From the NCBI GenBank assembly GCA_900551395.1, contig URVX01000014.1, forward strand, positions 1-13,298: a DNA stretch of 13,298 nucleotides. Reading direction: 5' to 3'. Origin of the DNA: an uncultured Subdoligranulum sp. Lineage in GTDB: Bacteria > Bacillota > Clostridia > Christensenellales > CAG-314. Made by a program: the position numbers and the translations under genes. Numbering within the stretch: the first letter of the stretch is position 1; each line of letters starts with the position of its first letter. Of the stretch, positions 7,658-13,298 are shown one piece after another. The notes below the pieces were generated by a model. It was not told where the DNA came from. It ran no database searches and saw nothing but the letters and a program-made list of their open reading frames with translations.

Positions 7658-8621
7658 AAAAGACGTTGTTTATCTTACCGTTTCGTGCGGGCTGCTTTGC
7701 GAAGCTCCTGAAAGATTTTCGGGGTATGATTTGAAAATAACGCCGCCTTTCGACGGCAGGCTGGCTTCGGCGGTCGAAAGGCTGTTCGGCGGCGTCGCTT
7801 GTGCGATTGACGACGGGGGCAACGAAATTTCCCTTTCGGATGTGCCGCATAAGACGCGGTGGATTTACATAAAGCAGCCAAATTTTCTTCGTAAAAAAAG
7901 TTATTCCTTCAATGACGTGATTGATATTTTGAGCGCTCTGCGCGGCGAGAACGGCTGCCCGTGGGACAGAGCTCAGACGCATGAAAGCATACGCTCCAAT
8001 CTGATAGAGGAGGCGTACGAGCTTGTTGACGCAATCGACCGGAAAGACAACGCAAAAATAATAGAAGAAACGGGCGACCTGCTGCTGCAGGCGGTGTTTC
8101 ACATGACTATCGCGAGGGAAGCGGGGGAATTCGTTTTCGTAGACGTTTACGACGCGCTTTGCAAAAAGCTGATAACCAGACACTAGCATATTTTCGGCGG
8201 CGACACGGCGACAAACAGCGAGGAGGCGCTTGCCAGCTGGGAGAAAAACAAGCTGCGCGAAAAAAGCATAACGTCTGTGGCGCAGAATATGAACGAGGTG
8301 CCGCAGGGCATGCCGGCGTTGCTTCGCGCTTACAAGGTGGCAAAACGCGCGGCAAAGGGCAATCTGGTGGTTTCCGATATAGACAAAGCTTTCGAGCTGG
8401 TGCCGGACAAGCTTCGCGGGCTTAAAAGCGAGTTTTTAAAAGGCGGGGAGGTCGAGTCCGCTGTCGGAGAAGCGCTTTTTGAGCTTGTAAATCTGTTTCG
8501 TCTTATCGGCGCGGAGCCGGAGATTGCACTAAACAAATATATCGGGCGTTTTGTGTCCGACGCCGTCGAAAAGGAAAAAAACTGCGGTTGGTGCTCAAAG
8601 GACGCGTCGGAAAAGAAATGA
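7647..8621 (+). pseudogene. mazG: MazG nucleoside triphosphate pyrophosphohydrolase, split by in-frame TAG
   Basis: MazG enzymes hydrolyse (d)NTPs to monophosphates and PPi. The start has AGGAG at 7637-7641 and overlaps the flippase gene. Residues 1-~80 resemble the end of the tetrapyrrole-methylase domain found in YabN-type MazG, here strongly shortened. The first MazG domain is intact: LRGENGCPWDRAQTH, EExxE at 121-125, and EETGD at 140-144. Codon 180 is TAG (8184-8186), exactly where the family motif RHPHVFGG has proline. The same frame continues HIFGGD and ASWEKNKLREK, then a second MazG domain (LFELVNLFRLIGAEPEIALN) to the TGA at 8619-8621. With no frameshift, the uninterrupted protein would be 324 residues. 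The second half has no convincing restart: the SD-like AGGAGG at 8221-8226 has no in-frame start nearby, and the first one is GTG 8277. It may be a young pseudogene, a functional 179-aa single-domain protein, or a recoded gene. Confidence 0.85.
8184..8186 (+). other. In-frame amber codon inside mazG
   Basis: The codons read ACC AGA CAC TAG CAT ATT TTC GGC, that is T R H stop H I F G. Both flanks fit the conserved MazG motif with the stop replacing its proline. No proline codon is one substitution away from TAG, so a single miscall or mutation from proline would not produce it. Confidence 0.9.
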
Positions 8622-9565
8622 CGGAACGCAGCATAGAAAAAATTCTGAAAAGCAATCTGATGCTGAGTCCGCTTGCCGGTTATACCGACGCGGGCTTCAG
8701 AGCGCTGGCAAAGGATTTCGGCTGCGGGCTTACCGTTACGGAAATGGTGTCCGCAAAAGGACTTGCGATGAACAACCGAGTGTCGCATGACCTGCTTTAC
8801 GTCGCGGAGGAGGGACCTGTAGCTGCCCAGCTGTTCGGAAACGACCCCGACGCGTTTGCCGAAGCGCTTAAAAAGCCATGCTTCGACAGATTTGAAATAA
8901 TAGATATAAATATGGGCTGTCCCCAGAAAAAAATCGTGGGTAACGGCGAGGGCTGCGCCTTGATGGCAGACGTCAAGCGCGCCGAAAAAATTATACTTGC
9001 GGTAAGAAAGAGCACGGACAAGCTTGTCACCGTCAAGTTCCGCAAAGGATACGGCGACGAGAACACCGCCGCCGAGTTTGCGAAAATGTGCGAGGGGGCG
9101 GGAGCCGACGCAATCACCGTGCACGGCAGAACCTCCAAGGAAATGTTTTCCGGACGCGCGGACTGGCGTGTCATAGCAGACGCGGTGTCCGCCGTGAAAA
9201 TTCCCGTTTTTGCCAACGGAGACATCGCGTGCCGCGAGGATTATTTAAAAGTAAAGGAGACGACAGGTTGCTTCGGCGCGGCGGTGGGGCGCGGAGCGAT
9301 GGGAAAGCCTTACGTTTTTGCTGAGATAGCCGGGAAAGCCTATACCTTTGACGCCTGTGCGGCAATAAAAAAGCATTTCGACATACTGCTTTCTTTTTTG
9401 CCGGAAAGACTGTGCGTAAACGAAATGAAAAAGCATATTTGCTGTTATCTCAAGGGCGTGCGCGGCTCACGCAAGGCGATGCCCCTGCTTCAGCGCGCCG
9501 AAACCGCAGAGGAAACCCTGCGTCTTGTCCGGGAGTTTCTGAGCCAATGCGAAGCAAGCGTCTGA
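8618..9565 (+). CDS. dusB: tRNA-dihydrouridine synthase DusB
   Basis: This is an FMN- and NADPH-dependent enzyme that reduces specific uridines in tRNA to dihydrouridine. The 315-aa product has the Dus TIM-barrel signatures: MLSPLAGYTDAGFR near the N-terminus; INMGCP with catalytic Cys101, followed by QKKIVGNGEG (slightly divergent from the usual VPKVVKNGEG); TVHGRTSKEMFSGRADW with H169-G-R; FANGDI; and the FMN phosphate-binding GRGAMGKP from residue 224. A helical tRNA-binding C-terminus follows. ATG 8618 overlaps the mazG TGA as ATGA, which suggests translational coupling. Only a weak GGAAAAG precedes it, so expression probably relies on ribosomes finishing mazG. A TTG at 8588 would add ten unlike residues. 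The DusB subgroup is inferred from length and Firmicutes practice. Confidence 0.92.
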   Translation: MTERSIEKILKSNLMLSPLAGYTDAGFRALAKDFGCGLTVTEMVSAKGLAMNNRVSHDLLYVAEEGPVAAQLFGNDPDAFAEALKKPCFDRFEIIDINMGCPQKKIVGNGEGCALMADVKRAEKIILAVRKSTDKLVTVKFRKGYGDENTAAEFAKMCEGAGADAITVHGRTSKEMFSGRADWRVIADAVSAVKIPVFANGDIACREDYLKVKETTGCFGAAVGRGAMGKPYVFAEIAGKAYTFDACAAIKKHFDILLSFLPERLCVNEMKKHICCYLKGVRGSRKAMPLLQRAETAEETLRLVREFLSQCEASV

Positions 9566-9611
9566 GCTTGGCGAAAAGGCTTTGTCGTCGTCGTTTCCGG
9601 CTCGATTTCGA

Positions 9612-9640
9612 TTGACAGAACCGGCGAAAAAAGCTATTAT
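9612..9640 (+). promoter_or_regulatory. Near-consensus sigma-A promoter of the Pi-transporter/pgk/tpiA operon
   Basis: TTGACA at 9612-9617 and TATTAT at 9635-9640 are 17 bases apart: a perfect -35 and a five-of-six -10. The start is predicted near 9646-9648, leaving a leader of about 88 bases. The leader contains a weak hairpin (GCTTTT at 9679-9684 with AAAAGC at 9696-9701) but no recognised riboswitch or Pho box. No intrinsic terminator for dusB is visible in 9566-9611. Confidence 0.9.
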
Positions 9641-9734
9641 ATACAGGTGAAAATTATTCATATTTTTTGAAATCGACTGCTTTTCTTAAAAGTAAAAAAG
9701 CGTTTCCGAAAATCGATTGACGCACGGAGGACAA

Positions 9735-11372
9735 ATGGGCGTTTGGGAGTATATTAAGATTGCGATAGGCTTTTTCGCCGGTATCGGAACTCTCTTGGTG
9801 GGCATGAAAATGATGTCCGGAGGTATGGAAAGGGCGTCCGACAAGGGCTTGCGCAAGCTTTTTTCCAAAATGAGCGACAATCGGTTCATCGGCGTGGGAG
9901 TGGGCTGCGCGGTGACGGCTTTGGTACAAAGCTCCGCGGCAACCACCGTCATGGTCGTAGGGTTTGTCAACGCCGGAGTAATGACGCTTTTTCAGGCTAC
10001 GTCCATAATTATGGGCGCAAATATAGGTACGACAGTCACCGCCCAGATACTTGCGCTTCAATCCTTTTCGATAACCGCGGATTTCACTCTGTTCGCCTTT
10101 GTGGGAGTCATGGTTCAGATGCTCGCCAAGAGCGACACCGCAAAAAACGTGGGCTTTATGCTGGCGGGGCTGGGCATAACCTTTGTGGGACTGTCGCTTA
10201 TGTCCGACTCTATGTCGGAGCTTGCCAAGGAGCCCGTCATAGTCGAATTGCTCGAAAGGCTGACCAATCCGATTCTGCTTGCCTTGATAGGCGTTGCTCT
10301 CACCGCTCTCATACAAAGCTCTGCGGCGGTTACCGCCATTTTGATAGGCATGGTGGGAAATGGAATAATGATAGGGGGAGGCGGCAACGGCATTCTGTTT
10401 GTAATTATGGGTACCAATATCGGTACATGTATGGCTTCGATTCTTTCCTCCATAGGCGCCAACGCCAACGCCAAACGGGCGGCGTTCATACACTTTATGT
10501 TCAACTTTATCGGCTCGGTCGTGTTTATTGTCATTTGCCTGTGCTGGAGCAGCTTCAAAGCCGTTGTTATCGACAGCTGGATACGCAATCCGCAGCAGCA
10601 GATTGCCATGTTCCATACGCTGTTCAATATTTTCACTACGCTTTTGCTTATTCCGTTTTCGGGGTCGCTCGTAAAGCTCTCTCGGTTGGTCATACGCGAC
10701 AAGAAGGCGGTAAACGAGTTTTCCGTTAAATATATCGACGAGCGTATACTGCAGACGCCTGCAATCGCTCTGGCGCAGCTGATAAAGGAAATGACCTACA
10801 TGCTTGAGGTGGCTCAGCGCGCGCTGGACAAGTCTATGGAAAATTTTATTAAACGAACCGAGGATGAGGAGCCGGTGCGAAAGGATTTGAGAGAAATCAA
10901 TTATCTTTCGGGCAAGGTGACCGATTATCTCATCAAGCTGTCCGAGGAGGATATGTCGCACAACGACGAGCTTACCGTTTCCTCGCTTTACAAGGTGCTT
11001 AACGATATTTTGCGCGTGGCGGATTTTTCCAACAACATAATGCGTTATCTGCGCGTTGCTATCGCAAACGAGCTGTATTTTTCCGCCGAGGGACTCAACG
11101 AAATTAGGGAAATGTACGCGCTGGTTGACGAGCTTTTCAAGGATGTGAATTACAGCTTCGCAAACCGCACCGTCAGATTGCTTGCCAAAATAGAGGAAAC
11201 AGAGTCCAAAACGGACAAATTCAAGCTTCAGCTTCAGCAGAACCACCTTGACAGGCTCAAGGGCGGCAACTGCAAGTCGGAAAGCAGCAGTCTTTACGTC
11301 AATCTTATCGGCAACATCGAGAGAGTAGCCGATCACTTGGTTTATATCGCTCAAAGCGTCAACGAGGAGTGA
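9735..11372 (+). CDS. Na+/phosphate cotransporter family protein with PhoU-like C-terminal domain
   Basis: This is a membrane protein of the NptA/YjbB (Na_Pi_cotrans) family that moves inorganic phosphate with sodium. The 545-aa product has two inverted repeats, each with the family's QSS and GxNIGT signatures: QSSAATT at residue 65 and GANIGTT at 94, then QSSAAVT at 194 and GTNIGT at 226. Hydrophobic segments extend to about residue 320. The remainder is a soluble helical PhoU-like region (about 335-545, beginning IALAQLIKEMTYMLEVAQRALD), as in many bacterial members. ATG 9735 is preceded by GGAGG at 9726-9730; an upstream TTG at 9717 includes that SD and is rejected. It is the first gene behind a strong promoter and lies three bases from pgk. 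Import is the likely direction, but bacterial relatives such as YjbB can export phosphate. Confidence 0.92.
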   Translation: MGVWEYIKIAIGFFAGIGTLLVGMKMMSGGMERASDKGLRKLFSKMSDNRFIGVGVGCAVTALVQSSAATTVMVVGFVNAGVMTLFQATSIIMGANIGTTVTAQILALQSFSITADFTLFAFVGVMVQMLAKSDTAKNVGFMLAGLGITFVGLSLMSDSMSELAKEPVIVELLERLTNPILLALIGVALTALIQSSAAVTAILIGMVGNGIMIGGGGNGILFVIMGTNIGTCMASILSSIGANANAKRAAFIHFMFNFIGSVVFIVICLCWSSFKAVVIDSWIRNPQQQIAMFHTLFNIFTTLLLIPFSGSLVKLSRLVIRDKKAVNEFSVKYIDERILQTPAIALAQLIKEMTYMLEVAQRALDKSMENFIKRTEDEEPVRKDLREINYLSGKVTDYLIKLSEEDMSHNDELTVSSLYKVLNDILRVADFSNNIMRYLRVAIANELYFSAEGLNEIREMYALVDELFKDVNYSFANRTVRLLAKIEETESKTDKFKLQLQQNHLDRLKGGNCKSESSSLYVNLIGNIERVADHLVYIAQSVNEE

Positions 11373-11375
11373 AAA

Positions 11376-12560
11376 ATGAAAAAAAGCATATCCGACATAA
11401 ACGTAAACGGCAAACGTTGTCTTGTGAGAGTGGATTTCAACGTCCCGCTTGACAAAAGCGGCAAGGTGGCGGACGACAGCAGAATAACCGCCGCCCTGCC
11501 TACGATAGAATATCTGTCTGAGCATGGTGCAAAGGTTATTCTTTGTTCCCATCTGGGAAGACCGAAAGGCGCTTTCAAGCCCGAGCTTTCGCTTAGACCG
11601 GCAGCCGAGCGGCTTTGTGAGCTTTTGGGGCGCAACGTAATTTTCGCAGAAGACGTCGCCGGCGACGACACAGAACGCAAAGTTGAGTCAATGAAGGACT
11701 CAGACGTGCTTCTTATGGAAAATCTGCGCTTCAAAAAGGAGGAGGAAGCCAACGATCCCGATTTTTGCAGGCGTCTTGCTTCTTTCGCCGACATTTACGT
11801 AAACGACGCTTTCGGCACTGCACATCGCGCGCATGCGTCCACCGCGGGAGTCGCCGCGTATGTAAAGCATTGCGTAAGCGGATTTTTGATTGAAAAGGAG
11901 CTTAAATTTTTGGGCGGCGCGCTGGAAAATCCCGAGCGTCCCTTTGTTGCGGTTTTGGGCGGCGCAAAGGTTTCGGACAAAATAGGGGTTATCGACAACC
12001 TGATAGACAAGGTGGACACTTTGCTTGTCGGCGGAGGCATGGCATATACGTTTTTGAGAGCGGAGGGAGTCAAAACGGGGAAATCCCTTTGCGAGGAGGA
12101 AAAAGTCCGACTTGCGGCGGAGCTTGTGTGCAAGGCGCGACAAAAAGGCGTCAAGCTGCTTTTGCCCGTAGACCATGTCGCGGCTTATTCCGTCGAAAAG
12201 GGCGAGCACTTTGTGTGTAAGGGAGACATACCCGACGACATGATGGGTGTGGATATAGGTCCGAAAACTGCGGACATGTTTGCCAAAGAGCTTTCTCAAG
12301 CGCGAACCGTCGTGTGGAACGGTCCTATGGGGGTTTTTGAAAATTCTGATTATGCCGAAGGCACCTTCAGAGTTGCGCGTGCCGTTGCAGACAGCGGCGC
12401 CGTCAGCATAGTGGGCGGAGGAGACAGCGTATCTGCGATTTCGCTGTCTGGACTCAAGGATAAAATAACTCATGTAAGCACCGGAGGAGGCGCCAGTCTG
12501 GAGTTCCTCGAGGGCAAGACCTTGCCCGGAATCGCATGCCTCGACGAAAAAGAGGGTTGA
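11376..12560 (+). CDS. pgk: Phosphoglycerate kinase
   Basis: It catalyses 1,3-bisphosphoglycerate + ADP to 3-phosphoglycerate + ATP in glycolysis, in the cytosol. The 394-aa length is standard and all key motifs are present: RVDFNVPLD (18-26), SHLGRPKG (58-65), ENLRFKKEE, VNDAFGTAHRAHAST, GGAKVSDKIGVIDNL, WNGPMGVFE from 314, GGGDS from 347, and the C-terminal HVSTGGGASLEFLEGK. GGAG (11366-11369) overlaps the end of the transporter gene and serves the ATG at 11376, three bases past that gene's TGA. It is cotranscribed with the transporter and tpiA. Confidence 0.98.
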   Translation: MKKSISDINVNGKRCLVRVDFNVPLDKSGKVADDSRITAALPTIEYLSEHGAKVILCSHLGRPKGAFKPELSLRPAAERLCELLGRNVIFAEDVAGDDTERKVESMKDSDVLLMENLRFKKEEEANDPDFCRRLASFADIYVNDAFGTAHRAHASTAGVAAYVKHCVSGFLIEKELKFLGGALENPERPFVAVLGGAKVSDKIGVIDNLIDKVDTLLVGGGMAYTFLRAEGVKTGKSLCEEEKVRLAAELVCKARQKGVKLLLPVDHVAAYSVEKGEHFVCKGDIPDDMMGVDIGPKTADMFAKELSQARTVVWNGPMGVFENSDYAEGTFRVARAVADSGAVSIVGGGDSVSAISLSGLKDKITHVSTGGGASLEFLEGKTLPGIACLDEKEG

Positions 12561-12561
12561 A

Positions 12562-13298
12562 ATGAAAAACAAGATTATTGCCGGCAACTGGAAAATGAAC
12601 AAAACTGCGGAGCAGGCGGAGCGCTTTTGCCGTGAGCTTCTGGAAAAGGGAAGCGACGCGGGAAACAAGGTTGTTATTTTCGTTCCGTTTACCGACCTTT
12701 CGGTTTGCGCAAAAATTTGCCGCGGCAGCTTTGTCTCAGTGGGAGCGCAGAATGTTCACTGGGAGCAAAACGGCGCGTTTACGGGAGAAATATCGGTCGA
12801 GATGCTGCGCGAAGCGGGAGCGGAATATGTTCTTGTCGGGCACAGTGAGCGCCGCGCGCTTTTCGGGGAGACAAACGAAACCGTAGCCAAAAGGACCGCC
12901 GCTGCGCTTCAGGGGGGGCTCAAGGCAATGGTGTGCGTAGGAGAGACCTTAAGCCAGCGCGAGCAGGAGCTGACGGAGGAAGTGCTGAGAGCTCAGCTCA
13001 AGGCCGCGCTCGGTCGCGTGGACAAGGCGCAGATGAAAGACGTTTGCGTTGCTTACGAGCCTGTCTGGGCAATAGGCACCGGCAAAACCGCAAGCGCCGA
13101 GCAGGCTTGCCGTGCGATAGCTTTTTTGCGCGGAGTGGTAGGCGAAATTTTCGACGGAGAAACAGCCGGGCAGACATATTTACTTTACGGCGGCAGCATG
13201 AACGAGAAAAACGCTTTTTCGCTGCTTGAAATGCAGGGCATAGACGGCGGTCTGATAGGCGGAGCAAGCCTTGACGCCGACAAGTTTATTTCTATCAT
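12562..13298 (+). CDS. tpiA: Triosephosphate isomerase, last few residues beyond window edge
   Basis: It interconverts dihydroxyacetone phosphate and glyceraldehyde 3-phosphate. It starts one base after the pgk stop, with GAGGG about 7 bases upstream. It runs 245 codons to the right edge without a stop; the family norm is about 250, so only a handful of residues are missing. Catalytic residues are in place: Lys11 in AGNWKMN, His94 in VGHSERR, Glu166 in AYEPVWAIGTGKTAS (flexible loop 6), and the phosphate-gripping YGGSM and GLIGGASL near the C-terminus. In many Firmicutes gpmI and eno follow, which cannot be seen here. Confidence 0.97.
   Translation, partial: MKNKIIAGNWKMNKTAEQAERFCRELLEKGSDAGNKVVIFVPFTDLSVCAKICRGSFVSVGAQNVHWEQNGAFTGEISVEMLREAGAEYVLVGHSERRALFGETNETVAKRTAAALQGGLKAMVCVGETLSQREQELTEEVLRAQLKAALGRVDKAQMKDVCVAYEPVWAIGTGKTASAEQACRAIAFLRGVVGEIFDGETAGQTYLLYGGSMNEKNAFSLLEMQGIDGGLIGGASLDADKFISI

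Noticed and set aside
8221..8279. AGGAGG (8221-8226) as a restart site for the mazG C-terminal half
   Set aside because: The TTG four bases away is out of frame, and the first in-frame start (GTG 8277) is about 50 bases downstream, too far. The motif comes from consecutive GAG codons.
9654..11552. 632-codon open frame on the minus strand opposite the transporter gene and pgk
   Set aside because: It is antisense to a clearly identified membrane protein gene and the start of pgk, is rich in His/Arg/Tyr in no domain pattern, and has no recognisable motif. It is a by-product of codon bias on the coding strand.
1..13298. Insertion sequences, CRISPR arrays, tRNA or rRNA genes, prophage genes
   Set aside because: Nothing fits. 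The window is tightly packed with housekeeping genes on one strand and the only repeats are local hairpins.

Overview
This is a contiguous all-plus-strand chromosomal segment of about 50% GC. It most likely comes from a member of the Clostridia or a related Firmicutes lineage. The order mfd, PrsA/SurA-like lipoprotein, spoVT, SpoVB/MurJ-like flippase, mazG matches the mfd-spoVT-yabM-yabN neighbourhood known from Bacillus and many clostridia, and SpoVT is a sporulation regulator of that group. All eight genes are recognisable by family motifs. Seven of the eight visible gene-terminal stops are TGA, one is TAG and none is TAA.

Layout. Bases 1-3286 are mfd, missing its N-terminus at the left edge. 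A strong sigma-A type promoter (3303-3331) and a perfect inverted repeat at the predicted 5' end of the transcript precede a large PrsA/SurA-like foldase lipoprotein (3394-5202), which ends in a clear intrinsic terminator. Next is spoVT (5323-5817). It is followed by a 247-base intergenic region with a perfect GC-rich hairpin, a long imperfect hairpin, a strong terminator and a possible competing antiterminator pairing. The flippase gene (6065-7657) has no ribosome binding site and sits directly behind a -10-like box, so it may be leaderless. mazG (7647-8621) overlaps it and is split by an in-frame TAG where the family has an almost invariant proline. dusB (8618-9565) overlaps mazG in an ATGA. 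A consensus promoter (9612-9640) then drives a Na+/Pi cotransporter family gene (9735-11372), pgk (11376-12560) and tpiA (12562 to the right edge), packed 1-3 bases apart.

How they work together. The left half concerns genome and envelope upkeep: transcription-coupled repair, extracellular protein folding, sporulation control, envelope precursor flipping, nucleotide pool clean-up and tRNA modification. The right half is an energy-metabolism operon in which a phosphate importer replaces the usual gap gene in front of pgk-tpiA. I found no mobile element, CRISPR array, tRNA or rRNA. The most unusual points are the amber codon in mazG, the structured spoVT-flippase intergenic region, and the Pi-transporter/glycolysis operon.
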